Positions 1-10,269 of a stretch of 64,000 nucleotides of DNA are shown here, in pieces. The translations under genes and the position numbers were made by a program. The first letter of the stretch is position 1. Each line of letters opens with the position of its first letter. Location: positions 682,001 to 746,000 of the forward strand of contig CAVRVW010000012.1 of NCBI GenBank assembly GCA_963724695.1, given 5' to 3'. The notes under the pieces are model-generated. The model was not told the origin of the DNA. It worked only from the letters and a program-made list of their open reading frames with translations, and made no database searches. Source of the stretch: CAVQFD01 sp963724695. Lineage in GTDB: Bacteria; Acidobacteriota; Vicinamibacteria; Vicinamibacterales; CAVVIG01.

Positions 1-257
1 TCGGTGTCCGGCGCGACGCTCGCGAGCAGCTCGTCTGAGGTCCGGACGTCCTCCGAGGCAATCCGCATCTCGCTATGAGACACGATGTGGCCTTCGGCGA
101 AGCGGTTGTCAATGAGCGGCTTGAAGATCTGGACCTTCTGCCGGGCTATCTGCGCACGCCTCAGGCGGCGGATGAGCTCCTCGCTCTTTCCGCTGAACAT
201 GCTGCCGGTGATGACTTCGATCCAGCCGTGCTGGGCCGATTTCCTGACGACGTCCAT
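1..257 (-). CDS. tdk: Thymidine kinase, N-terminal part (cut by window edge)
   Basis: Phosphorylates thymidine to dTMP in nucleotide salvage, in the cytoplasm. I translated this frame by eye because it runs off the window. It begins MDVVRKSAQHGWIEVITGSM and continues with the P-loop MFSGKSEEL and the helix RRLRRAQIARQKVQIFKP, which is the standard start of type II thymidine kinases. About 85 residues are present; the lasso domain and zinc cysteines lie outside. The ATG at 255-257 sits two bases after the efp stop codon, so the two genes are probably cotranscribed and coupled. The family call is firm from the P-loop region. Confidence 0.85.
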   Translation of the reverse strand, partial: MDVVRKSAQHGWIEVITGSMFSGKSEELIRRLRRAQIARQKVQIFKPLIDNRFAEGHIVSHSEMRIASEDVRTSDELLASVAPDT

Positions 258-259
258 GT

Positions 260-823
260 TCAGGCCCGAGACTGATACTCCCCGGTTTCGGTGCTGACAC
301 GGATCTTGTCGCCCTCGTTGACAAAGGGCGGCACCTGCACCACCAGCCCGGTCTCGAGCGTCGCGGGCTTGACCTGCGCGCTGGCCGTGGCGCCCTTGAT
401 TCCCGGCACCGTTTCTTTGACCACCAGGTCCACGGTCGCGGGGAGCTCGATGCCCACCGGCTCGACGTCGTAGAACTCGACCCGGATGAGGGAATCCGCC
501 ACGAGGTAGTTCTTGGAGTCGCCGAGCGCTTCGGACGAGATGTGGACCTGCTCGTAGGTCGACGTATCCATGAAGTAGTACATGTCGCCGTCGCTGTAGA
601 GGTACTGCATCTCGCGCTCGTCGAGGGTGGCGCGTTCGATGTCTTCTTCAGCACGGAACTTCTGGTCGGCGAGGGCCAGCGTCCGGATGTTCCGCAGGCG
701 CACCTGGATGTGCGCCCGCTTGTTGCCGGGCGTCAGGTGATGCAGTTCGAGAATGCGGAACAGATCGTTGCCGAGCTTGATGAGCATCCCCTTGCGGAGA
801 CGTGTGGCCTGCACTGAATTCAT
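260..823 (-). CDS. efp: Translation elongation factor P
   Basis: Binds between the P and E sites and rescues ribosomes stalled at polyproline. The ATG at 821-823 gives MNSVQATRLRKGMLIKLGN and 187 residues, the usual full length with three beta-barrel domains; the open frame upstream of this ATG has no EF-P character and was left out. The domain I loop tip reads HLTPGNKRAHIQVRLRN, so the residue aligned with E. coli Lys34 is Asn34, followed by Lys35. Lysylation or rhamnosylation at position 34 is therefore not expected. The gene is followed two bases later by tdk and is divergent from the protease gene at 963. Confidence 0.95.
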   Translation of the reverse strand: MNSVQATRLRKGMLIKLGNDLFRILELHHLTPGNKRAHIQVRLRNIRTLALADQKFRAEEDIERATLDEREMQYLYSDGDMYYFMDTSTYEQVHISSEALGDSKNYLVADSLIRVEFYDVEPVGIELPATVDLVVKETVPGIKGATASAQVKPATLETGLVVQVPPFVNEGDKIRVSTETGEYQSRA

Positions 824-962
824 GGTTGGGCTTCTGGAGTCAAGACTGCGGGCACGAGAGCCCGTAGATCCTTTGGATGCTAGCACATGTGGTTCGGGCG
901 GTCCAAGCCGTGCTAGCATTTCTCGAGACGCCTCGTTCGAGGTCCCGAGTCCGACACGCCTC

Positions 963-2123
<1,161 letters not shown>

Positions 2124-2181
2124 GCCAAGATCAGCTCCTTTCGACTATTCTAGGCGGCACACCGAACGGAAGGCGGGCACT

Positions 2182-2916
2182 CTGGTTTTCCAGTCGCCGG
2201 CAGTCGAGGCACGCGGCCTCAGCCGCTTTTACGGTCCATTCGTCGCCATCCGCGACCTTTCCTTTGCGATCCCCACGGGCCAGGTGGTCGCGCTGCTCGG
2301 GCCGAACGGCGCCGGCAAGAGCACGACCATGAAGATCCTGACCGGGTACCTCGCTGCCAGCGAGGGCACGGCGTGCATCGCGGGGCACGATGTCCGTCGC
2401 GAACGCCTGGCCGCCGCTCGCCGTATCGGGTACCTGCCCGAAAACGGCCCGCTGTACCGTGACATGACGCCCTTCGAGTCCCTGCGATTCTTCGCCGAGG
2501 CGCACGGGCTCGAACGGGCATCCCTTGCCTCGCGCATCGACGCGGTCGTCGACCAGTGCGGGCTCGCTGGCTTTCTCGACAAACCCATCGGCAAGCTCTC
2601 GAAGGGGCTCCGCCAACGCGTGGGGCTCGCTCAAGCGCTCATCCACGATCCGGACGTCCTCGTCATGGATGAGCCAACGGCAGGACTCGACCCCAACCAG
2701 ATCCAGCATTTTCGAGCGCTCGTCCACCAACTGCGCGGGCGAAAGACGCTGGTGATCTCGACGCACATCCTTCAAGAAGTGGACGCCGTCGCCGAACGGG
2801 TCCTGCTCATCGACCGCGGGCGGCTGGTGTTCGACGGCACCATGGCCGACGTTCATGGCCGTGGAACGATCGAAGACCTCTTCCACACGCTCACCCGCGA
2901 GGGAGCGTCGGCGTGA
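2182..2916 (+). CDS. ABC-2 type transporter ATP-binding protein (GldA-like)
   Basis: Energises the membrane protein encoded next door. Walker A is GPNGAGKST, the signature is LSKGLRQRVGLAQAL, Walker B is VLVMDEPTAGLDP, and the switch region is STHILQE. The usual N-terminal strand (VEARGLSRFYGPFVAIRDLS) lies upstream of the first GTG (2284), so the real start must be earlier. No ATG, GTG or TTG exists in frame between 2101 and 2284. The best candidate is CTG at 2182, preceded by the purine-rich AAGGCGGG at 2170-2177. A lost base or a CTG start are both possible. The stop overlaps the next gene's GTG by four bases, and a gliding-type ABC operon follows. Confidence 0.88.
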   Translation: MVFQSPAVEARGLSRFYGPFVAIRDLSFAIPTGQVVALLGPNGAGKSTTMKILTGYLAASEGTACIAGHDVRRERLAAARRIGYLPENGPLYRDMTPFESLRFFAEAHGLERASLASRIDAVVDQCGLAGFLDKPIGKLSKGLRQRVGLAQALIHDPDVLVMDEPTAGLDPNQIQHFRALVHQLRGRKTLVISTHILQEVDAVAERVLLIDRGRLVFDGTMADVHGRGTIEDLFHTLTREGASA

Positions 2917-5504
2917 GCCTCGCGTTCAGCCTGGCCCTCGGCGTTCGCGATCTCCGGCGCTATTTCGCGAGTCCCACAGGGTACGTCTTCATCACGCTGT
3001 TCATCTTTCTGAGCGCCGCCGCGGCGTTCTGGCAGCCGCGGTTCTTTCTCAACAATCTCGCGACCCTGGATCAGATCAACCAGGTATTCCCGTTCCTGCT
3101 CCTCTTCTTCATCCCGGCACTCACGATGGGCGTCTGGGCGGAAGAGCGCCGAGAGGGCACCGACGAGCTGCTGTTCACGCTGCCGGCCAGCGACGTCTCT
3201 CTTGTCCTCGGGAAGTACTTGTCGGTTCTGAGCGTGTACACCATCTCACTTGTCCTCTCCCTCAGCCATGTGGCGGTGCTGCACTGGCTGGGCAGCCCCG
3301 ACGGCGGGCTCATGGCAGCGAACTACCTCGGTTACTGGATGGCCGGGGCGTCGCTCATCGCCCTGGGCATGATCGGATCGCTCGTCGCATCGCAGGCCGC
3401 TGTGGCGTTCGTGCTGGCGGTGCTCTTCTGCATAGGACCCGTCCTGGCCGGGTCAGGCGTGGCGGCATTCGGCATCTTCTTCCACTTTGGCGACTTCGCC
3501 CGTGGCGTCGTGAGCCTTTCGGCGGTCCTGTACTTCGTGCTGCTCGGCGCGCTTGGCCTGTATGTCAATGTGGCCTGGCTCGGGCGCCGGCATTGGACAG
3601 GCAGCGGGATGGGTCTCCACTCTGCGGTCCGCATGGCGTCTCTCATGGTGGCATTCGGCGCCCTCGTTCAGCTCGCGGCGTCCACCGGCCTGCGGGCCGA
3701 CGTCACCGCCGAGCAGCTGCACTCGCTCGGCGACGACACCCGGCGCCTCATCGCGGAGCTCCCGGCGGATCGACGCGTGACCATCCAGGCCTTTGTGAGC
3801 CCGACCGTGCCAGGAGAGTACGTTCAGCAGCGCGAACAGCTCCTCGGCACGCTGCGCGAGCTCGATGCCATTGCGGGTGCGCGTCTCGACGTCATCGTCC
3901 GCGATACCGAAGCGTTCTCCGACTCGGCCCGGCTGGCACGCGAGCGTTTCGGCATCGCGCCGCGGCTGGCAGCCGGAGACAATGGCTCCGGCACGCAGAG
4001 CGTGTTTCTGGGAGCCGGCTTGACCTCGGGCGCCCAGGAGGCGGTCATTCCCTTTTTGGAGCACGGGCTTTCGGCCGAGTACGAGCTGGCACGGGCCGTC
4101 CGCGTCGCGGTGCGGGCCGGGCGCAAGCGCATCGGCATCGTGGACACCGACGCCAGGGTGTTCGGCGGCGTCGACTACGAGAGCGGCCGCACCCGCCTCT
4201 CCTGGGCCATCGTCGCCGAACTGGCGAAGCAGTACGAGATCTCCCAGATCACCCCGTGGGAGCCGATCCAGGAAAAGGTCGATGCCCTCCTGGTCGTCTT
4301 GCCGTCCACGCTCCTCCAGCGCGAAATGGATCACGTCTTCGCGGCGATTGCGCGCGGAGTGCCGGCGCTCCTCATCGTGGATCCCGTCCCCGCCATGAAC
4401 ATGGACCTGGCGCCGGCGGCGCCCATGGCTTCGCGCATGAATCCGTATGCACCGGCCCGTGCGCTGGCACGCAAGAACACCGGGGATATCCAAAAGGCAA
4501 TGGCCGGCGTCGGCATCAACTGGCCGCCCGCGCGCATCGCCTGGGACAGCTACAGGCCGAACGCCGACTACGCGCAGATGCCACCAGAAGTGGTCTTCAT
4601 CGGCCCTGGCAGCGGCAACGCCGACGCCTTCAGCCCGCGCCACCCGGCCTCGTCGGGACTGCAGGAGCTGATGCTGATGTACGCGGGCACTCTCTCACCT
4701 GAGCCGGTGCCCGGCCTGGCATTCGAGCCGCTTCTCGCCACCGGCACCCTGTCGGGCACCACCAGCTACTTCCAGCTCGTACAGCCGACTCAAGCCGGTC
4801 CTGTCCTCAACGTGAAGCTGCCGCACGAGCCGGAGGGCCGCACGCTGACGCTCGCGGCCGAGGTGCGCTCATCTTCCGGTGAGCGTCCGCTGCATGCCAT
4901 CGTCATCGGCGACCTGGACTTCATCTCGGATCAGTTCTTCGCCATGCGGCGGTCGGGCTCCCGCGCCGCCACGCTCGACAACGTCACGTTCTTTCTCAAC
5001 AGCATCGATGTGCTGGCCGGCGATGTGGATTTCATCGGCTTGCGGACGCGTCGCGTGCGCTACCGCACGCTGGAGCGCGTGGAAGCGCAGACCCGGGGAT
5101 TCCTCGAGCGGCGAAGCCAGGAAGAGCGACAGGCGGCCGACGACGCCCGGCGCGCGCTCGATGCGGCACAGCAGACGCTCGACCAGCGGGTAGCCGACAT
5201 CGAGGGTCGTCAGGACCTGGACGCGCAGGCTCGTCAAATTCTGGTGCGGAACCTGCTCGATACCGAGAACAGGAAGCTCGAGGTGCTTCGCACCAACATT
5301 GAAGAGGCGAGAGACACGAAGATCCTGGCCAGCCGCGAGGCGATGGACCGCGAGGTACGGCGGATCCAGGGCGCGATCCGGACCACCGCGGTCCTGGCGC
5401 CCCCGCTTCCCGTGTTGCTCATCGGACTCCTGGTGTACTTCCGCCGGCGCCGCCGCGAGCGCGATGGCGCGGCGGCGATGCGACGCCTGCGGACCGGGCC
5501 ATGA
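2913..5504 (+). CDS. Fused ABC-2 permease and GldG-like substrate-domain protein
   Basis: An 863-residue membrane protein that joins what are two genes (gldF and gldG) in Bacteroidetes. Residues 1-250 carry about six membrane segments of an ABC-2 permease. Residues 260-690 form a large extracytoplasmic part with the GldG/ABC_transp_aux pattern (IAELPADRRVTIQAFVSP, then QITPWEPIQEKVDALLVVLP). A charged coiled coil covers about 700-800, followed by a final membrane helix (about 820-845) and a basic tail RRRRRERD. It starts with GTG overlapping the ATPase stop (GTGA) and overlaps the DUF4340 gene by four bases. The substrate is unknown; the family is linked to gliding and secretion in Bacteroidetes. 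Confidence 0.9.
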   Translation: MSLAFSLALGVRDLRRYFASPTGYVFITLFIFLSAAAAFWQPRFFLNNLATLDQINQVFPFLLLFFIPALTMGVWAEERREGTDELLFTLPASDVSLVLGKYLSVLSVYTISLVLSLSHVAVLHWLGSPDGGLMAANYLGYWMAGASLIALGMIGSLVASQAAVAFVLAVLFCIGPVLAGSGVAAFGIFFHFGDFARGVVSLSAVLYFVLLGALGLYVNVAWLGRRHWTGSGMGLHSAVRMASLMVAFGALVQLAASTGLRADVTAEQLHSLGDDTRRLIAELPADRRVTIQAFVSPTVPGEYVQQREQLLGTLRELDAIAGARLDVIVRDTEAFSDSARLARERFGIAPRLAAGDNGSGTQSVFLGAGLTSGAQEAVIPFLEHGLSAEYELARAVRVAVRAGRKRIGIVDTDARVFGGVDYESGRTRLSWAIVAELAKQYEISQITPWEPIQEKVDALLVVLPSTLLQREMDHVFAAIARGVPALLIVDPVPAMNMDLAPAAPMASRMNPYAPARALARKNTGDIQKAMAGVGINWPPARIAWDSYRPNADYAQMPPEVVFIGPGSGNADAFSPRHPASSGLQELMLMYAGTLSPEPVPGLAFEPLLATGTLSGTTSYFQLVQPTQAGPVLNVKLPHEPEGRTLTLAAEVRSSSGERPLHAIVIGDLDFISDQFFAMRRSGSRAATLDNVTFFLNSIDVLAGDVDFIGLRTRRVRYRTLERVEAQTRGFLERRSQEERQAADDARRALDAAQQTLDQRVADIEGRQDLDAQARQILVRNLLDTENRKLEVLRTNIEEARDTKILASREAMDREVRRIQGAIRTTAVLAPPLPVLLIGLLVYFRRRRRERDGAAAMRRLRTGP

Positions 5505-6727
5505 CCGACCTGCGGCGCACCGGGATGTTCGTGCTCGCCGCGCTCCTCCTGGGCACTGCCGCCTGGGTGGCGAGCCCGCGGTCGGGCACGCCCGAGACGC
5601 TCGGCGATCGCGGCCAGCCGTTCTTTCCGGACTTCACTGACCCGAACCGCGCGGCATCGCTCGAAGTGGTCGAATTCGACGAGGACACGTCGGTCGCACG
5701 CCCCTTCAAGGTCATGAACCGCGAGGGCCGCTGGACCATCCCTTCCCACCAGAACTACCCGGCCGATGGCGCGAGCCGGCTGTCGTCGATTGCGGCGGCG
5801 GTCATCGCGCTCACAAAGGACGATGTCGCGAGCGAGAGCATCGCCGATCACGAACGCTGCGGCGTCCTCGACCCGCTCGACGAGACGCTGCCGACGCCCC
5901 TCGGCCGCGGCACCCGCATCACCGTCCGTGGCATCAACGACGCGCTCCTGGCGGACATCATCGCCGGGCGGCCGGTCGAGGGCCGTCCTCACCTCCGGTA
6001 CGTGCGGATCCCCGGCGAACGGCGGGTCTACGTCTCGCGGCTCGAGGATCTGCAGGTCTCGACAAGGTTCGAGGACTGGATCGAGCGCAACCTGCTGCAG
6101 GTCGACCGCAAGGCCATCGACCAGATTGCCATCCGCAACTACTCCGCCGACGCCAGGACCGGACAGATCGACCAGCGAAACGCCACATTGCTTCGCCGTC
6201 GCGGTCCGGATGTGTGGGAGGCCGACGGCGCCGCGCCCGGCGAGGCCATCGACACGTTCTCGATGAACCTGCTGGTGACCACGCTCGTTGAGCTCTCGAT
6301 CGTGGACGTGCGCGCCAAGCCGCCCAGCGTGACCGCCACGCTCAGCCGCGCCGGCGGGGCGCGTTTGTCGGCCGAGGATGTCTCGGAGCTGTCGAGCCGT
6401 GGCTTCTACTTCACCTCGGATGGCCGGCTGCTCTCGAACCAGGGCGAGGTGCTGGTCCACACCGACACAGGGGTCTTCTACGCGCTGCGATTCGGCGAGC
6501 TGGCGCCAGGCACGACGAAGGAGAACCGGTATCTCTTCATCTCGGTCGGCTTCGATTCGGGCGCAGCGGGCGGCGCGATCAGCCCGGAGCTCCGCGCGCG
6601 GCTCGACGTGCTCCAGGCGCGCTTCGCGCCGTGGTACTTCGTCATCTCGGACGACAGCGTTCGCAAGATTCGGCTCGAACGGCGGGCGCTCATCAAGTCC
6701 GCACGATCCGCCGCGACGCCACCTTGA
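5501..6727 (+). CDS. DUF4340 domain protein, partner of the GldFG-like transporter
   Basis: A 408-residue, membrane-anchored extracytoplasmic protein of unknown biochemical function. The N-terminus (TGMFVLAALLLGTAAWVAS) is a signal anchor. The rest contains DUF4340-type repeats in which short strands read out peptide-like motifs, such as VVEFDEDTS...PFKVMNREGRWTIPSH and YALRFGELAPGT. Genes of this family almost always follow the ATPase and GldFG genes, as here with an ATGA overlap, so the three products likely form one complex. The C-terminus (FAPWYFVISDDSVRKIRLER) is typical of the family. Confidence 0.85.
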   Translation: MTDLRRTGMFVLAALLLGTAAWVASPRSGTPETLGDRGQPFFPDFTDPNRAASLEVVEFDEDTSVARPFKVMNREGRWTIPSHQNYPADGASRLSSIAAAVIALTKDDVASESIADHERCGVLDPLDETLPTPLGRGTRITVRGINDALLADIIAGRPVEGRPHLRYVRIPGERRVYVSRLEDLQVSTRFEDWIERNLLQVDRKAIDQIAIRNYSADARTGQIDQRNATLLRRRGPDVWEADGAAPGEAIDTFSMNLLVTTLVELSIVDVRAKPPSVTATLSRAGGARLSAEDVSELSSRGFYFTSDGRLLSNQGEVLVHTDTGVFYALRFGELAPGTTKENRYLFISVGFDSGAAGGAISPELRARLDVLQARFAPWYFVISDDSVRKIRLERRALIKSARSAATPP

Positions 6728-6744
6728 CTCGCCTGGCTTGGGCC

Positions 6745-6880
6745 TTCGTTCGTCCCGGAGTCCCTGGTCCTTAGGCGAGATTCCGTCTCTGGCCGACGCC
6801 ACGACCACGCACCAAGCCGCCAAGGACCACGGCCAGCCCAAGGACGAAGACCCAGGGACCAAGGACCGGCGGCTACATCG
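6745..6880. repeat. Low-complexity spacer element with inverted word repeats
   Basis: The spacer between the convergent DUF4340 and DUF5916 genes is made of a few recurring words in both orientations: GTCCTT, TCCCTGG, CTTGGGC and CTTCGT on the left half, and their complements (AAGGAC, CCAGGGA, GCCCAAG, ACGAAG) on the right half. The two halves can form an imperfect hairpin. No coding potential is seen. It sits where a shared terminator would be expected. Confidence 0.55.
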
Positions 6881-6896
6881 AAGGGAACGGCCGCTT

Positions 6897-9237
6897 TTAG
6901 AGGCGGAACAGCCAGTTCATCTTGACGATGACCGAGCGGTTCACGAGCTCGGGATAACCAGGCGACAGGCTGTCTCGCTCGTCGTTGTACACGACGAACA
7001 GCTCGCTGCCTGGGCGATACTCCCACCGGAATCGCGCGTTGGTGCTGACCCGATCGCTCGTCGAGTTGTACTGGACGAGCGCGCTGGCAAACATCTCCGG
7101 CGTCATCGTGTAGGTGACACGGGCGGTCACGAGGTTGGTGGTGTACTCGCCGGTCGGCAGGTCGATCCAATTGACCGAGACGCCCGGCTCGACCGACAGC
7201 CGCGACGTCAGGTTGATCCGGCCCCGGCTCACGGACACGCTGGTCCGCTGCCCGTTGTAGAAGTCGCCGAACTCGACCAGGGTATTGGCTGACACGATGC
7301 GCTGCTGTCCGAAGCTGTAGCCGATCCGCCCGGTCACGAAGTCGTAGCTCCCCACCGGAATAATCGCTCCGGGGACGATGGCGAACGGAGCGTCCAGGTA
7401 CTCGTAGTTGTCGGCGGCGCCCACGGCAAAGCGATCGCTGTTCTGGAACTCGATCGCGAACTCTCCGTCGGCCTTGCGCGTTTCGAGGCGACCGGCCACA
7501 TTCTCGATGTAGTCCAGCGACCCGACATAGAAGTACTTGCGGATCCTGGCGCTCTTGGCCGGACGCGGGCTGAACCGGAACTGGCCGTAGCTGCGCACCA
7601 TGTCGTCCCGCCGCACGAACCCGACCTCGGGGTTGAAGTTGTCGCCGATCTTCATCCGCTCGATCTGCACGCCGTACCGGTCGCCGACGTAGTCGAGCTG
7701 GGCACGGTAACTCGCGTCGTCCTCGTCCACGTCCTCCGTCTTCGTCTGCGCCCAGTAGGTGTTGACGAACAGGTTGGCGAAGAAGGCGAAGGTGCCGTCG
7801 AGACCGTACGTCTGGTTCGAGCCGGTGCCGCTCTGCGCGACCGACCGGTCGGGTCACGATGGCGCCGATGGAGCTGCGGCGAAGGATGTCCCGCTTGACG
7901 CGAACGACCGCAAAGTTCGTGTCGGGCGCGAGGGTAGGCGGCGACCAGGAATAGGGTTCGCCGGTGCCCATGTCCAACACGCCGATGGTGAAGCGGCCGG
8001 CGCGTCCCGTGAGGCGGCCGCCACCAACGATGGGCACTTCGCGCCCTTGGAGCAGCCCGATTCGCCGGCTGTAGAACATCACCGGCGTATCGGCCTGCAG
8101 GTTGCCTCCGCCTCCCCCGCCGCCGGCGGTCGCCCCCTGGCCACCGAACGCGAAGATCCCCTGGTTCTCGAGGAAGAACTCGCGTTTCTCAGGGAAGAAC
8201 AGGCTGAACCGGGTGAGGTTGATCTGCTGCTCGTCGGCTTCGACCTGCGCGAAGTCAGGATTGTAGGTGAGGTCCGCGACGAAGCTCTGGCTCACGCCCC
8301 ATTTTGCGTCGAGGCCGAAGTCGCCGTTGAGGCAGCTTGATGTGCCAATCTCGGCGCCGGCGTCTGCGGGACAGGCCGTCCGAGCGTTGGGATCGGTCGA
8401 GAGATCGACGACACCGTACGGCTTCAGCTCGAGATTGATCGATCTCGACGGCGCCTCGATTCCGACCAACTGCGAGTACAGCGAGGCCGAGAAGTCCGCC
8501 CTCCCGAGCCCGAAGGCCGGCGGCACCGTCGTGAGGTACGCAATCTCGTTCTTCCACTTCGCGTTGCGTCTGGCCTGGAACCCCCAGACCTGCGTTGTGC
8601 CGGGCTGGTACCGGATCGACTTGAACGGGATGGCGGCCTCCATCGCCCAGCCACCATCGAAGTCCGCGGTCGCCACGTCCCACACGGGGTTCCAGTCGGC
8701 GCTGTACTGCCGCTCGTTGACGCTCTGTCCGTCGGTCCTGGCGCCAAGGGCGTTGACCTCGAACTGCATGGCATTGCGACGGTCGAAGAACGTGTCGAAG
8801 GAGAACCCGACTGCGTCGCCCTGCCGGATATTGTTGCTGTCGCGCCGCATCTCGTTGGTGATACGCCGACTCGGCTCGCTCTCCCAGATGCGCATCGACA
8901 CGTATACGTTGCTCTCGTCGAAGGCGACCCAGACGTCGGTCTTCTCCGTCGCGGGCTGGCCCCCATTGGGCTCCATCTGGATGAAGCCGCCGAGCGGCTC
9001 GACCGTGCTGTAGTGAGGCTCGTCCAACTGACCGTCGATGCGCAACGGGGCAACGCGCACGGCACGCACGGACACCCGACCCTGCTCGTCGCGGGCAATC
9101 GCGGCCGGCAGGTCGGGCAGTGGCGGGAACTGATTGGAGGGAGGAGCGGCCGGGGTTCCGGCCGGCGTCTGGCTCATCGCCGGGACTGCCAGCACGGAAA
9201 AGCAGACCACCAACAAAACGACCCGAGCGTGCCGCAC
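6897..9237 (-). CDS. DUF5916 outer-membrane protein with CBM9-like N-terminal domain (one frameshift)
   Basis: A secreted surface protein of about 780 residues. It has a signal peptide (VVLLVVCFSVLAVPAMSQ), a family 9 carbohydrate-binding-like sandwich at about 55-230 (RIDGQLDEPHYSTVEPL, then WVAFDESNVYVSMRIWES), then DUF5916 and a beta-barrel end with C-terminal FRL. The frame changes near 7851-7853, where CCC on the coding strand should be CC: IVT continues as RSVAQSGTGSNQTYGLDG in the next frame. An AGGAGG precedes the GTG at 9235-9237; a TTG at 9255 is an alternative start. It is the third gene of the monooxygenase unit, 40 bases after the Ig-like gene. Confidence 0.85.
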
Positions 9238-9277
9238 ACCCCTCCTCAGAGACAACGAGCGTCAGGCCCGGGTCGCG

Positions 9278-10255
9278 TCAGTTGGTCACAGTGACCGTGA
9301 TGTCTTGCCCGTGGTCGAGGGCGCCGTCAGAGGCGAAGGCGCGCAGCGTGTAGGTGCCCGGCTGGTCGAAGGTCACCTGGGTCGTCCACTTGCCGTCCGC
9401 AGGGATCGGTGGGGCCACCCAGCGGGGCGCCCACGGCGAGTTCGCGCCGGAGCGGGTGTCTTCCCACACCTTGTTCTGCTCGGGGCTGAAGGTCACCGTT
9501 CCGGCGCCGCGGTAAACGAACCAAGAGAAGCGGAGCCCGGTCGCACTGCCCACGGTGCTCTGGCGCGGCGGCGTCCAGGCCGGGTTCACGGGGTTCACGA
9601 GGGGCGCTTCACGGTTGGCGGTCGCCGCCGGCACGCTGCCCCCGGACTGAACCACGGTCCGCTCACCCTGAACGCCGCGGAAGCGCGGCTTGGGCACGCC
9701 GTCGTCGGTCGTCCACGCCACGAGCGTGAGCGGCTGGCCGACCTTGGCGCTGAGCGTCCGCGGGCCGTCCAGTTTGACCTTCGGCGCGATGTTGGCCCGT
9801 GTTTCCGGGCTGCTCGTCCCGGCGCCGAGCGCGCCGTGCTCCGAAGCGCGCACGACCCCATCCACGAAGTAGTCGGTCCGGAGCGTGGCGTACGCCTTTT
9901 CGGTCTTGCCCTTCGCGGTCAGCGTCCAGATCATCTCGTCCTTCTCGGTGAAGTTCGAGGGTACGGGCACGCGGAAGACGAAGCGATTGCGCCGTGGCAG
10001 GAGGTGGGTCGGCTGTCCCTGATCCGGCCCGCCCGGCTCGATGTTGTTGTCGGGGCCGATCGGGATGTCGAGCTCCTCTTCCCAGTTCCTGTTCATGTAG
10101 CCGAACAGGAAGTATCGCGAGCCATCGGCGTCCCGCTCCCAGCCCTCGAAGGCCGGCGACGCGTTCTGCCCGCGTGAATACGATTGGCCCTCTGCGCCAG
10201 CGCTGCCCATGAGCAGTGCTAGCGCAGAGAAGGCAAATACGAGTCCTCTTTTCAT
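9278..10255 (-). CDS. Secreted Ig-like domain protein, partner of the copper monooxygenase
   Basis: A 325-residue exported protein of unknown function. It has a signal peptide (MKRGLVFAFSALALLMGSAGA), then SYSRGQNASPAFEGWERDAD and FGYMNRNWEEELDIPIGPDN, a motif set repeated almost exactly in the paralogue at 38427-39590. A C-terminal PKD/Ig-like domain follows (FDQPGTYTLRAFASDGALDH, ending DITVTVTN). The gene lies 14 bases after the cytochrome c/copper monooxygenase gene in both copies of the module, so I infer that it binds, shields or anchors that enzyme. The frame upstream of the ATG at 10253-10255 is antisense noise. Confidence 0.8.
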   Translation of the reverse strand: MKRGLVFAFSALALLMGSAGAEGQSYSRGQNASPAFEGWERDADGSRYFLFGYMNRNWEEELDIPIGPDNNIEPGGPDQGQPTHLLPRRNRFVFRVPVPSNFTEKDEMIWTLTAKGKTEKAYATLRTDYFVDGVVRASEHGALGAGTSSPETRANIAPKVKLDGPRTLSAKVGQPLTLVAWTTDDGVPKPRFRGVQGERTVVQSGGSVPAATANREAPLVNPVNPAWTPPRQSTVGSATGLRFSWFVYRGAGTVTFSPEQNKVWEDTRSGANSPWAPRWVAPPIPADGKWTTQVTFDQPGTYTLRAFASDGALDHGQDITVTVTN

Positions 10256-10269
10256 AGCCTGGCCTGCCG

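Noticed and set aside
753..962. Upstream extension of the HtrA-like protease (70 codons)
   Set aside because: It is antisense to the efp start and lacks any conserved residue; the signal anchor begins at 963.
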